From contig OU452226.1 of NCBI GenBank assembly GCA_911728455.2, forward strand, positions 16,137,938-16,201,937: a stretch of DNA of 64,000 nucleotides. The letters run 5' to 3'. The DNA comes from Marthasterias glacialis. Lineage: Eukaryota > Echinodermata > Asteroidea > Forcipulatida > Asteriidae. Position numbers and translations under genes: made by a program. Positions 1 through 15,000 of the stretch are shown here, in pieces; within the stretch, counting starts at the first letter, position 1; every line of letters begins with the position of its first letter. A model generated the notes under the pieces. That model did no database searches. It was not told the DNA's origin and saw only the letters and a list, made by a program, of their open reading frames with translations.

Positions 1-3000
1 AAAAACGACATTGACATTTTAGTCCAAAACTCCAATTTTTTTTAGGGGGGTACTAAAAAATATGTGCTTTTTGAGCCTAAAACTTTCAGCCCCAAAACCG
101 GTGGATGTTTCCCGAACTAACGCTCATCCGGACTTGCAAATTAGAGCACTGGTACTGGGGGATATTCCCTCTTGACATGGTACAGCAAAAATGACTTTGA
201 TATTTTAGACCAAAACTCCAATTTTTTTTAGGGGGTACTGTAAAATTTGTGCTTTTTGACCCTAAAACTTTCAGACCCAAAACTGGTGGATGTTTCCCGA
301 ACTAACGCTCATACGGACTTGCAAATTAGAGCACTGGTACTGGGGGATATTCCCTCTTGACATGGTAGAGCAAAAACGACATTGACATTTTAGTCCAAAA
401 CTCCAATTTTTTTTAGGGGGGTACTAAAAAATATGTGCTTTTTGAGCCTAAAACTTTCAGCCCCAAAACCGGTGGATGTTTTTTCCCGAACTAACGCTCA
501 TCCGGACTTGCAAATTAGAGCACTGGTACTGGGGGATATTCCCTCTTGACATGGTACAGCAAAAATGACTTTGATATTTTAGACCAAAACTCCCAAAATT
601 TTTTAGGGGGGTACTGAAAAATTTGTGTTTTTTGACCCTAAAACTTTCAGCCTAAAAATGGTGGATGTTTCCCTAACTAACGCTCATCCGGACTTGCAAA
701 TTAGAGCACTGGTACTAGGGGATATTCCCTCTTGACATGGTAGAGCAAAAACGACTTTGAAATTTTAGTCCAAAACTCCCATTTTTTTTAGGGGGGTACT
801 GAAAAATTTGTGCTTTTTGAACCCTAAAACTTTCAGCCCCAAAACTTGGGATGTTTCCCGAACTAACGCTCATCCGGACTTGCAAATTAGAGCACTGGTA
901 CTGGGGGATATTCCCTCTTGACATGGTAGAGCAAAAACGACATTGACATTTTGGTCCAAAACTCCAATATTTTTTAGGGGGGTACTAAAAAATAGGTGCT
1001 TTTTGACCCTAAAACTTTCAGCCCCAAAACTTGTGGATGTTTCCCTAACTAACGCTCATCAGGACTTGCAAATTAGAGCACTCGTACTGGGGGATATTCC
1101 TTCTTGAAATGGAAGAGCAAAAATGACTTTGATATTTTAGACCAAAACTCCAATTTTTTTTAGGGGGGTACTGTAAAATTTGTGCTTTTTGACCCTAAAA
1201 CTTTCAGCTCCAAATCTGGTGGATGTTTCCCGAACTAACGCTCATCAGGACTTGCAAATTAGAGCACTCGTACTGGGGGATATTCCTTCTTGAAATGGAA
1301 GAGCAAAAACGACTTTGAAATTTTGGTCCAAAACTCCAATATTTTTTAGGGGGGTAGTAAAAAATATGTGCTTTTTGACCCTAAAACATTCAGCCCCAAA
1401 ACATGTGGATGTTTCCCGAACTTACGCTCATCCGGACTTGCAAATTAGAGCACTGGTACTGGGGGATATTCCCTCTTGACATGGTAGAGCAAAAACGACT
1501 TTGAAATTTTAGTCCAAAAATGACTTTGAAATTTTAGTCCAAAACTCCCATTTTTTTAAGGGGGGTACTGAAAAATTTGTGTTTTTTGACCCTAAAACTT
1601 TCAGCCTAAAAATGGTGGATATTTCCCGAACTAACGCTTATCCGGACTTGCAAATTAGAGCACTCGTACTGGGGGATATTCCTTCTTGAAATGGAAGAGC
1701 AAAAACGACTTTGAAATTTTAGTCCAAAACTCCAATTTTTTTTAGGGGGGTACTGAAAAATTTGTGTTTTTTGACCCTAAAACTTTCAGCCTAAAAATGG
1801 TGGATGTTTCCCGAACTAACGCTCATCCGGACTTGCAAATTAGAGCACTGGTACTAGGGGATATTCCCTCTTGACATGGAAGAGCAAAAACGACTTTGAC
1901 ATTTTGGTCCAAAACTCCAATTTTTTTTAGGGGGGTACTAAAAAATACATGCTTTTTGACCCTAAAACTTTCAGCCCCAAAACTTGTGGATGTTTCCCGA
2001 ACTAACGCTCATCCGGACTTGCAAATTAGAGCACTGGTACTGGGGGATATTCCCTCTTGACATGGTAGAGCAAAAAACGACTTTGAAATTTTAGTCCAAA
2101 ACTCCCATTTTTTTTAGGGGGGTACTAAAAAATACATGCTTTTTGACCCTAAAACTTTCAGCCCCAAAACTGGTGGATGTTTCCCGAACTAACGCTCATC
2201 CGGACTTGCAAATTAGAGCACTGGTACTGGGGGATATTCCCTCTTGACATGGTAGAGCAAAAACAACATTGACATTTTGGTCCAAAACTCCAATTTTTTT
2301 GGGGGGGGTACTGAAAAATTTGTGTTTTTTGACCCTAAAACTTTCAGCCCCAAAACTGGTTGATGTTTCCCGAAATAATGCTTATCCGGATTTGCAAATT
2401 AGAGCACTGGTACTGGGGAATATTCCCTCTTGACATGGTAGAGCAAAAACGACTTTGAAATTTTAGTCCAAAACTCCAATTTTTTTTAGGGGGGTACTGA
2501 AAAATTTGTGTTTTTTGACCCTAAAACTTTCAGCCTAAAAATGGTGGATGTTTCCCGAACTAACGCTCATCCGGACTTGCAAATTAGAGCACTGGTACTG
2601 GGGGATATTCCCTCTTGACATGGTAGAGCAAAAATGACTTTGATATTTTAGACCAAAACTCCCATTTTTTTTTAGGGGGGTACTGTAAAATTTGTGCTTT
2701 TTGACCCTAAAACTTTCAGCCCCAAAACTTGTGGATGTTTCCCGAACTAACGCTCATCCGGACTTGCAAATTAGAGCACTGGTACTGGGGGATATTCCCT
2801 CTTGACATGGTACAGCAAAAATGACTTTGATATTTTAGACCAAAACTCCCATTTTTTTTTAGGGGGGTACTGTAAAATTTGTGCTTTTTGACCCTAAAAC
2901 TTTCAGCTCCAAATCTGGTGGATGTTTCCCGAACTAACGCTCATCAGGACTTGCAAATTAGAGCACTCGTACTGGGGGATATTCCTTCTTGAAATGGAAG

Positions 3001-6000
3001 AGCAAAAACTACTTTGAAATTTTAGTCCAAAACTCCAAATTTTTTTAGGGGGGTACTGAAAAATTTGTGTTTTTTGACCCTAAAACTTTCAGCCTAAAAA
3101 TGGTGGATGTTTCCCGAACTAACGCTCATCCGGACTTGCAAATTAGAGCACTGGTACTAGGGGATATTCCCTCTTGACATGGAAGAGCAAAAACGACTTT
3201 GACATTTTGGTCCAAAACTCCAATATTTTTTAGGGGGGTACTAAAAAATATGTGCTTTTTGACCCTAAAACATTCAGCCCCAAAACATGTGGATGTTTCC
3301 CGAACTTACGCTCATCCGGACTTGCAAATTAGAGCACTGGTACTGGGGGATATTCCCTCTTGACATGGTAGAGCAAAAACGACTTTGAAATTTTAGTCCA
3401 AAAATGACTTTGAAATTTTAGTCCAAAACTCCCATTTTTTTAAGGGGGGTACTGAAAAATTTGTGTTTTTTGACCCTAAAACTTTCAGCCTAAAAATGGT
3501 GGATATTTCCCGAACTAACGCTTATCCGGACTTGCAAATTAGAGCACTCGTACTGGGGGATATTCCTTCTTGAAATGGAAGAGCAAAAACGACTTTGAAA
3601 TTTTAGTCCAAAACTCCAATTTTTTTTAGGGGGGTACTGAAAAATTTGTGTTTTTTGACCCTAAAACTTTCAGCCTAAAAATGGTGGATGTTTCCCGAAC
3701 TAACGCTCATCCGGACTTGCAAATTAGAGCACTGGTACTGGGGGATATTCCCTCTTGACATGGTAGAGCAAAAATGACTTTGATATTTTAGACCAAAACT
3801 CCCATTTTTTTTTAGGGGGGTACTGTAAAATTTGTGCTTTTTGACCCTAAAACTTTCAGCCCCAAAACTTGTGGATGTTTCCCGAACTAACGCTCATCCG
3901 GACTTGCAAATTAGAGCACTGGTACTGGGGGATATTCCCTCTCGACATGGTACAGCAAAAATGACTTTGATATTTTAGACCAAAACTCCAATTTTTTTTA
4001 GGGGGTACTGTAAAATTTGTGCTTTTTGACCCTAAAACTTTCAGACCCAAAACTGGTGGATGTTTCCCGAACTAACGCTCATCCGGATTTGTAAATTAGA
4101 GCACTGGTACTGGGGGATATTCCCTCTGGACATGGTAGAGCAAAAACGACATTGACATTTTAGTCCAAAACTCCCATTTTTTTTAGGGGGGTACTAAAAA
4201 ATACATGCTTTTTGACCCTAAAACTTTCAGCCCCAAAACCGGTGGATGTTTCCCGAACTAACGCTCATCCGGACTTGCAAATTAGAGCACTGGTACTGGG
4301 GGATATTCCCTCTTGACATGGTAGAGCAAAAACGACTTTGAAATTTTAGTCCAAAAATGACTTTGAAATTTTAGTCCAAAACTCCCATTTTTTTAAGGGG
4401 GGTACTGAAAAATTTGTGTTTTTTGACCCTAAAACTTTCAGCCTAAAAATGGTGGATATTTCCCGAACTAACGCTTATCCGGACTTGCAAATTAGAGCAC
4501 TCGTACTGGGGGATATTCCTTCTTGAAATGGAAGAGCAAAAACGACTTTGAAATTTTAGTCCAAAACTCCAATTTTTTTTAGGGGGGTACTGAAAAATTT
4601 GTGTTTTTTGACCCTAAAACTTTCAGCCTAAAAATGGTGGATGTTTCCCGAACTAACGCTCATCCGGACTTGCAAATTAGAGCACTGGTACTAGGGGATA
4701 TTCCCTCTTGACATGGAAGAGCAAAAACGACTTTGACATTTTGGTCCAAAACTCCAATTTTTTTTAGGGGGGTACTAAAAAATACATGCTTTTTGACCCT
4801 AAAACTTTCAGCCCCAAAACTTGTGGATGTTTCCCGAACTAACGCTCATCCGGACTTGCAAATTAGAGCACTGGTACTGGGGGATATTCCCTCTTGACAT
4901 GGTAGAGCAAAAAACGACTTGGAAATTTTAGTCCAAAACTCCCATTTTTTTTAGGGGGGTACTAAAAAATAGGTGCTTTTTGACCCTAAAACTTTCAGCC
5001 CCAAAACTGGTGGATGTTTCCCGAACTAACGCTCATCCGGACTTGCAAATTAGAGCACTGGTACTGGGGGATATTCCCTCTTGACATGGTAGAGCAAAAA
5101 CAACATTGACATTTTGGTCCAAAACTCCAATTTTTTTGGGGGGGGTACTGAAAAATTTGTGTTTTTTGACCCTAAAACTTTCAGCCCCAAAACTTGTTGA
5201 TGTTTCCCGAAAAAATGCTTATCCGGATTTGCAAATTAGAGCACTGGTACTGGGGAATATTCCCTCTTGACATGGTAGAGCAAAAACGACTTTGAAATTT
5301 TAGTCCAAAACTCCAATTTTTTTTAGGGGGGTACTGAAAAATTTGTGTTTTTTGACCCTAAAACTTTCAGCCTAAAAATGGTGGATGTTTCCCGAACTAA
5401 CGCTCATCCGGACTTGCAAATTAGAGCACTGGTACTGGGGGATATTCCCTCTTGACATGGTAGAGCAAAAATGACTTTGATATTTTAGACCAAAACTCCC
5501 ATTTTTTTTTAGGGGGGTACTGTAAAATTTGTGCTTTTTGACCCTAAAACTTTCAGCCCCAAAACTTGTGGATGTTTCCCGAACTAACGCTCATCCGGAC
5601 TTGCAAATTAGAGCACTGGTACTGGGGGATATTCCCTCTTGACATGGTACAGCAAAAATGACTTTGATATTTTAGACCAAAACTCCAATATTTTTTAGGG
5701 GGGTACTGAAAAATTTGTGTTTTTTGACCCTAAAACTTTCAGCCTAAAAATGGTGGATATTTCCCGAACTAACGCTTATCCGGACTGGCAAATTAGAGCA
5801 CTGGTACTAGGGGATATTCCCTCTTGACATGGTAGAGCAAAAACGACTTTGACATTTTGGTCCAAAACTCCAATATTTTTTAGTGGGGTACTAAATAATA
5901 CATGCTTTTTGACCCTAAAACTTTCAGCCCCAAAAATGGTGGATATTTCCTGATCTAACGCTCATCCGGACTTGCAAATTAGAGCACTGGTACTGTGGGA

Positions 6001-9000
6001 TAATCCCTCTTGACATGGTAGAGCAAAAACGACATTGACATTTTGGTCCAAAACTCCAATATTTTTTACGGGGGTACTAAAAAATATGTGCTTTTTGACC
6101 CTAAACTTTCAGCCCCAAAACTTGTTGATGTTTCCCGAACTAACGCTCATCCGGACTTGCAAATTAGAGCACTGGTACTGGGAGATATTTCTTCTTGACA
6201 TGGTAGAGCAAAAACGACTTTGAAATTTTAGTCCAAAACTCCAATTTTTTTTAGGGGGGTACTGAAAAATTTGTGCTTTTTGACCCTAAAACTTTCAGCC
6301 CCAAAACTTGTGGATGTTTCCCGAACTAACGCTCATCCGGACTTGCAAATTAGAGCACTGGTACTGGGGGATATTCCCTCTTGACATGGTACAGCAAAAA
6401 TGACTTTGATATTTTAGACCAAAACTCCAATTTTTTTTAGGGGGTACTGTAAAATTTGTGCTTTTTGACCCTAAAACTTTCAGACCCAAAACTGGTGGAT
6501 GTTTCCCGAACTAACGCTCATACGGACTTGCAAATTAGAGCACTGGTACTGGGGGATATTCCCTCTTGACATGGTAGAGCAAAAACGACATTGACATTTT
6601 AGTCCAAAACTCCAATTTTTTTTAGGGGGGTACTAAAAAATATGTGCTTTTTGAGCCTAAAACTTTCAGACCCAAAACCGGTGGATGTTTCCCGAACTAA
6701 CGCTCATCTGGACTTGCAAATTAGAGCACTGGTACTGGGGGATATTCCCTCTTGACATGGTACAGCAAAAATGACTTTGATATTTTAGACCAAAACTCCC
6801 ATTTTTTTTTAGGGGGGTACTGAAAAATTTGTGTTTTTTGACCCTAAAACTTTCAGCCTAAAAATGGTGGATATTTCCCGAACTAACGCTTATCCGGACT
6901 GGCAAATTAGAGCACTGGTACTAGGGGATATTCCCTCTTGACATGGTAGAGCAAAAACGACTTTGACATTTTGGTCCAAAACTCCCATTTTTTTTAGGGG
7001 GGTACTAAAAAATACATGCTTTTTGACCCTAAAACTTTTAGCCCCAAAACTTGTGGATGTTTCCCGAACTAACGCTCATCCGGACTTGCAAATTAGAGCA
7101 CTGGTACTGGGGGATATTCCCTCTTGACATGGAAGAGCAAAAACGACTTTGATTTTTTGGTCCAAAACTCCAATATTTTTTAGTGGGGTACTAAATAATA
7201 CATGCTTTTTGACCCTAAAACATTCAGTCCCAAAACTGGTGGATGTTTCGCGAACTAACGCTCATCCGGACTTGCAAATTAGAGCACTGGTACTGGGGGA
7301 TATTCCCTCTTGACATGGTAGAGCAAAAACGACTTTGACATTTTGGTCCAAAACTCCCATTTTTTTTAGGGGGGTACTAAAAAATACATGCTTTTTGACC
7401 CTAAAACTTTTAGCCCCAAAACTTGTGGATGTTTCCCGAACTAACGCTCATCCGGACTTGCAAATTAGAGCACTGGTACTGGGGGATATTCCCTCTTGAC
7501 ATGGTAGAGCAAAAATGACTTTGATATTTTAGACCAAAACTCCCATTTTTTTTTAGGGGGGTACTGTAAAATTTGTGCTTTTTGACCCTAAAACTTTTAG
7601 CCCCAAAAATGGTGGATATTTCCTGATCTAACGCTCATCCGGACTTGCAAATTAGAGCACTGGTACTGGGGGATATTCCCTCTTGACATGGAAGAGCAAA
7701 AACGACTTTGACATTTTGGTCCAAAACTCCAATATTTTTTAGTGGGGTACTAAATAATACATGCTTTTTGACCCTAAAACTTTCAGCCCCAAAAATGGTG
7801 GATATTTCCTGATCTAACGCTCATCCGGACTTGCAAATTAGAGCACTGGTACTGTGGGATAATCCCTCTTGACATGGTAGAGCAAAAACGACATTGACAT
7901 TTTGGTCCAAAACTCGAATATTTTTTACGGGGGTACTAAAAAATATCTGCTTTTTGACCCTAAAACTTTCAGACCCAAAACTGGTGGATGTTTCCCGAAC
8001 TAACGCTCATACGGACTTGCAAATTAGAGCACTGGTACTGGGGGATATTCCCTCTTGACATGGTAGCGCAAAAACGACATTGACATTTTAGTCCAAAACT
8101 CCAATTTTTTTTAGGGGGGTACTAAAAAATATGTGCTTTTTGAGCCTAAAACTTTCAGACCCAAAACCGGTGGATGTTTCCCGAACTAACGCTCATCTGG
8201 ACTTGCAAATTAGAGCACTGGTACTGGGGGATATTCCCTCTTGACATGGTACAGCAAAAATGACTTTGATATTTTAGACCAAAACTCCCATTTTTTTTTA
8301 GGGGGGTACTGAAAAATTTGTGTTTTTTGACCCTAAAACTTTCAGCATAAAAATGGTGGATATTTCCCGAACTAACGCTTATCCGGACTGGCAAATTAGA
8401 GCACTGGTACTAGGGGATATTCCCTCTTGACATGGTAGAGCAAAAACGACTTTGACATTTTGGTCCAAAACTCCCATTTTTTTTAGGGGGGTACTAAAAA
8501 ATATGTGCTTTTTGACCCTAAAACTTTTAGCCCCAAAACTTGTGGATGTTTCCCGAACTAACGCTCATCCGGACTTGCAAATTAGAGCACTGGTACTGGG
8601 GGATATTCCCTCTTGACATGGTAGAGCAAAAATGACTTTGATATTTTAGACCAAAACTCCCATTTTTTTTTAGGGGGGTACTGTAAAATTTGTGCTTTTT
8701 GACCCTAAAACTTTTAGCCCCAAAAATGGTGGATATTTCCTGATCTAACGCTCATCCGGACTTGCAAATTAGAGCACTGGTACTGGGGGATATTCCCTCT
8801 TGACATGGAAGAGCAAAAACGACTTTGACATTTTGGTCCAAAACTCCAATATTTTTTAGTGGGGTACTAAATAATACATGCTTTTTGACCCTAAAACTTT
8901 CAGCCCCAAAAATGGTGGATATTTCCTGATCTAACGCTCATCCGGACTTGCAAATTAGAGCACTGGTACTGTGGGATAATCCCTCTTGACATGGTAGAGC

Positions 9001-12000
9001 AAAAACGACATTGACATTTTGGTCCAAAACTCGAATATTTTTTACGGGGGTACTAAAAAATATGTGCTTTTTGACCCTAAAACTTTCAGACCCAAAACTG
9101 GTGGATGTTTCCCGAACTAACGCTCATACGGACTTGCAAATTAGAGCACTGGTACTGGGGGATATTCCCTCTTGACATGGTAGCGCAAAAACGACATTGA
9201 CATTTTAGTCCAAAACTCCAATTTTTTTTAGGGGGGTACTAAAAAATATGTGCTTTTTGAGCCTAAAACTTTCAGACCCAAAACCGGTGGATGTTTCCCG
9301 AACTAACGCTCATCTGGACTTGCAAATTAGAGCACTGGTACTGGGGGATATTCCCTCTTGACATGGTACAGCAAAAATGACTTTGATATTTTAGACCAAA
9401 ACTCCCATTTTTTTTTAGGGGGGTACTGAAAAATTTGTGTTTTTTGACCCTAAAACTTTCAGCATAAAAATGGTGGATATTTCCCGAACTAACGCTTATC
9501 CGGACTGGCAAATTAGAGCACTGGTACTAGGGGATATTCCCTCTTGACATGGTAGAGCAAAAACGACTTTGACATTTTGGTCCAAAACTCCCATTTTTTT
9601 TAGGGGGGTACTAAAAAATACATGCTTTTTGACCCTAAAACTTTTAGACCCAAAACTTGTGGATGTTTCGCGAACTAACGCTCATCCGGACTTGCAAATT
9701 AGAGCACTGGTACTGGGGGATATTCCCTCTTGACATGGTAGAGCAAAAATGACTTTGATATTTTAGACCAAAACTCCCATTTTTTTTTAGGGGGGTACTG
9801 TAAAATTTGTGCTTTTTGACCCTAAAACTTTTAGCCCCAAAAATGGTGGATATTTCCTGATCTAACGCTCATCCGGACTTGCAATTTAGAGCACTGGTAC
9901 TGGGGGATATTCCCTCTTGACATGGAAGAGCAAAAACGACTTTGACATTTTGGTCCAAAACTCCAATATTTTTTAGTGGGGTACTAAATAATACATGCTT
10001 TTTGACCCTAAAACTTTCAGCCCCAAAAATGGTGGATATTTCCTGATCTAACGCTCATCCGGACTTGCAAATTAGAGCACTGGTACTGGGGGATAATCCC
10101 TCTTGACATGGTAGAGCGAAAACGACATTGACATTTTGGTCCAAAACTCCAATATTTTTTAGAGGGGTACTAAAAATCATGCGCTTTTTGACCCTAAAAC
10201 TTTCAGCCCCAAAACTGGTGGATGTTTCCCGAACTAACGCTCATCCGGATTTGCAAATTAGAGCACTGGTACTGGGGGATATTCCCTCTTGACATGGTAG
10301 AGCAAAAATGACTTTGAAATTTTAGTCCAAAACTCCAATTTTTTTTAGGGGGGTACTGAAAAATTTGTGTTTTTTGACCCTAAAACTTTCAATCTAAAAA
10401 TGGTGGATATTTCCCGAACTAACGCTTATCCGGACTGGTAAATTAGAGCACTGGTACTAGGGGATATTCCCTCTTGACATGGTAGAGCAAAAACGACTTT
10501 GACATTTTGGTCCAAAACTCCCATTTTTTTTAGGGGGGTACTAAAAAATACATGCTTTTTGACCCTAAAACTTTTAGCCCCAAAACTTGTGGATGTTTCC
10601 CGAACTAACGCTCATCCAGACTTGCAAATTAGAGCACTGGTACTGGGGGATATTCCCTCTTGACATGGTAGAGCAAAAACGACTTTGACAATTTGGTCCA
10701 AAACTCCAATATTTTTTAGGGGGGTACTAAATAATACATGCTTTTTGACCCTAAAACTTTCAGCCCCAAAACTGGTGGATGTTTCCCGAACTAACGCTCA
10801 TCTGGACTTGCAAATTAGAGCACTGGTACTGGGGGATATTCCCTCTTGACATGGTAGAGCAAAAACGACATTGACATTTTGGTCCAAAACTCCAATATTA
10901 TTTACGGGGGTACTAAAAAATATGTGCTTTTTGACCCTAAACTTTCAGCCCCAAAACTTGTTGATGTTTCCCGAACTAACGCTCATCCGGACTTGCAAAT
11001 TAGAGCACTGGTACTGGGAGATATTTCTTCTTGACATGGTAGAGCAAAAACGACTTTGAAATTTTAGTCCAAAACTCCAATTTTTTTTAGGGGGGTACTG
11101 AAAAATTTGTGCTTTTTGACCCTAAAACTTTCAGCCCCAAAACTTGTGGATGTTTCCCGAACTAACGCTCATCCGGATTTGCAAATTAGAGCACTGGTAC
11201 TGGGGGATATTCCCTCTTGACATGGTAGAGCAAAAATGACTTTGAAATTTTAGACCAAAACTCCCATTTTTTTTTAGGGGGGTACTGAAAAGTTTGTGTT
11301 TTTTGACCCTAAAACTTTCAGCCTAAAAATGGTGGATATTTCCCGAACTAACGCTTATCCGGACTGGCAAATTAGAGCACTGGTACTAGGGGATATTCCC
11401 TCTTGACATGGTAGAGCAAAAACGACTTTGAAATTTTGGTCCAAAACTCCCATTTTTTTTAGGGGGGTACTAAAAAATACATGCTTTTTGACACTAAAAC
11501 TTTCAGCCCCAAAAATGGTGGATATTTCCTGATCTAACGCTCATCCGGACTTGCAAATTAGAGCACTGGTACTGGGGGATAATCCCTCTTGACATGGTAG
11601 AGCGAAAACGACATTGACATTTTGGTCCAAAACTCCAATATTTTTTAGAGGGGTACTAAAAATCATGCGCTTTTTGACCCTAAAACTTTCAGCCCCAAAA
11701 CTGGTGGATGTTTCCCGAACTAACGCTCATCCAGACTTGCAAATTAGAGCACTGGTACTGGGGGATATTCCCTCTTGACATGGTAGAGCAAAAACGACTT
11801 TGACATTTTGGTCCAAAACTCCCATTTTTTTTAGGGGGGTACTAAAAAATACATGCTTTTTGACCCTAAAACTTTTAGCCCCAAAACTTGTGGATGTTTC
11901 CCGAACTAACGCTCATCCGGACTTGCAAATTAGAGCACTGGTACTGGGGGATATTCCCTCTTGACATGGAAGAGCAAAAACGACTTTAACATTTTGGTCC

Positions 12001-15000
12001 AAAACTCCAATATTTTTTAGTGGGGTACTAAATAATACATGCTTTTTGACCCTAAAACATTCAGCCCCAAAACTGGTGGATGTTTCCCGAACTAACGCTC
12101 ATCCGGACTTGCAAATTAGAGCACTGGTACTTGGGGATATTCCCTCTTGACATGGTAGAGCAAAAATGACTTTGATATTTTAGACCAAAACTCCCATTTT
12201 TTTTTAGGGGGGTACTGTAAAATTTGTGCTTTTTGACCCTAAAACTTTCAGCCCCAAAAATGGTGGATATTTCCTGATCTAACGCTCATCCGGACTTGCA
12301 ATTTAGAGCACTGGTACTGGGGGATATTCCCTCTTGACATGGAAGAGCAAAAACGACTTTGACATTTTGGTCCAAAAGTCCAATATTTTTTAGGGGGGTA
12401 CTAAAAAATACATGCTTTTTGACCCTAAAACTTTTAGCCCCAAAACTTGTGGATGTTTCCCGAACTAAGGCTCATCCGGACTTGCAAATTAGAGCACTGG
12501 TACTGGGGGATATTCCCTCTTGACATGGTAGAGCAAAAACGACTTTGACAATTTGGTCCAAAACTCCAATATTTTTTAGGGGGGTACTAAATAATACATG
12601 CTTTTTGACCCTAAAACTTTCAGCCCCAAAACTGGTGGATGTTTCCCGAACTAACGCTCATCTGGACTTGCAAATTAGAGCACTGGTACTGGGGGATATT
12701 CCCTCTTGACATGGTAGAGCAAAAACGACATTGACATTTTGGTCCAAAACTCCAATATTATTTACGGGGGTACTAAAAAATATGTGCTTTTTGACCCTAA
12801 ACTTTCAGCCCCAAAACTTGTTGATGTTTCCCGAACTAACGCTCATCCGGACTTGCAAATTAGAGCAATGGTACTGGGAGATATTTCTTCTTGACATTGT
12901 AGAGCAAAAACGACTTTGAAATTTTAGTCCAAAACTCCAATTTTTTTTAGGGGGGTACTGAAAAATTTGTGCTTTTTGACCCTAAAACTTTCAGCCCCAA
13001 AACTTGTGGATGTTTCCCGAACTAACGCTCATCCAGACTTGCAAATTAGAGCACTGGTACTGGGGGATATTCCCTCTTGACATGGTAGAGCAAAAATGAC
13101 TTTGAAATTTTAGACCAAAACTCCCATTTTGTTTTAGGGGGGTACTGAAAAATTTGTGTTTTTTGACCCTAAAACTTTCAGCCTAAAAATGGTGGATATT
13201 TCCCATACTATCGCTCATCCGAACTTGCAAATTAGAGCACTGGTACTGGGGGATATTCCCTCTTGACATGGTAGAGCAAAAACGACTTTGAAATTTTGGT
13301 CCAAAACTCCCATTTTTTTTAGGGGGGTACTAAAAAATACATGCTTTTTGACCCTAAAACTTTCAGTCCCAAAACTTGTGGATGTTTCCCGAACTAACGC
13401 TCATCCGGACTTGCAAATTAGAGCACTGGTACTGGGGGATATTCCCTCTTGACATTGTAGAGCAAAAACGACTTTGAAATTTTAGTCCAAAACTCCCATT
13501 TTTTTTAGGGGGGTACTAAAAAATACATGCTTTTTGACCCTAAAACTTTCAGCCCCAAAACTTGTGAACGTTTCCCGAAATAACGCTCATCCGGATTTGC
13601 AAATTAGAGCACTGGTACTGGGGTATATTCCCACTTGATATGGTAGAGCAAAAACGACTTTGAAATGTTGGTCCAAAACTCCCATTTTTTTTAGGGGGGT
13701 ACTGTAAAATTTGTGCTTTTTGACCCTAAAACTTTCAGCCCCAAAACTGGTGGATGTTTCCCGAACTAACGCTCATCAGGACTTGCAAATTAGAGCACTA
13801 GTACTGGGGGATATTCCCTCTTGACATGGTAGAGCAAAAACGACTTTGAAATTTTGGTCCAAAACTCCAATTTTGTTTAGGGGGTACTGTAAAATTTGTG
13901 CTTTTTGACCCTAAAACTTTCAGCCCCAAAACTGGTGGATGTTTCCCGAACTAACGCTCATCAAGACTTGCAAATTAGAGCACTGGTACTGGGGGATATT
14001 CCCTCTTGACATGGTAGAGCAAAAACGACTTTGAAATTTTGGTCCAAAACTCCAATTTTGTTTAAGGGGGTACTGTAAAATGTGTGCTTTTTGACCCTAA
14101 AACTTTCACCTCCAAAAATGGTGGATATTTCCCGAACTATCGCTCATCCAGACTTGCAAAATAGAGTACTGGTCCTAGGAGATATTCCCTCTTGACATGG
14201 TAGAGCAAAAACGACTTTGAAATTTTGGTCCAAAACTCCAATTTTTTTTAGGGGGGTACTAAAAAATACATGCTTTTTGACCCTAAAACTTTTAGCCCCA
14301 AAACTGGTGGATGTTTCCCGAACTAACGCTCATCCGGACTTGCAAATTAGAGCACTAGTACTGGGGGATATTCCCTCTTGATATGGTAGAGCAAAAACGA
14401 CTTTGAAATTTTGGTCCAAAACTCCAATTTTGTTTAGGGGGGTACTGTAAAATTTGTGCTTTTTGGCCCTAAAACTTTCAGACCAAAACTGGTGGATGTT
14501 TCCCGAACTAATGCTCATCCGAACTTGCAAATTAGAGCACTGGTACTGGGGGATATTCCCTCTTGACATGGTAGAGCAAAAACGACTTTGAAATTTTAGT
14601 CCAAAACTCCCATTTTTTTTAGGGGGGTACTAAAAAATACATGCTTTTTGACCCTAAAACTTTCAGCCCCAAAACTTGTTAACGTTTCCCGAAATAACGC
14701 TCATCCGGATTTGCAAATTAGAGCACTGGTACTGGGGTATATTCCCTCTTCACATGGTAGAGCAAAAATGACTTTGAAATTTTAGTCCAAAACTCCCATT
14801 TTTTTTAGTGGGGGTACTGTAAAATTTGTGCTTTTTGACCCTAAAACTTTCAGCCCCAAAACTGGTGGATGTTTCCCAAACTAACGCTCATCAGGACTTG
14901 CAAATTAGAGCACTAGTACTGGGGGATATTCCCTCTTGACATGGTAGAGCAAAAACGACTTTGAAATTTTGGTCCAAAACTCCAATTTTGTTTAGGGGGT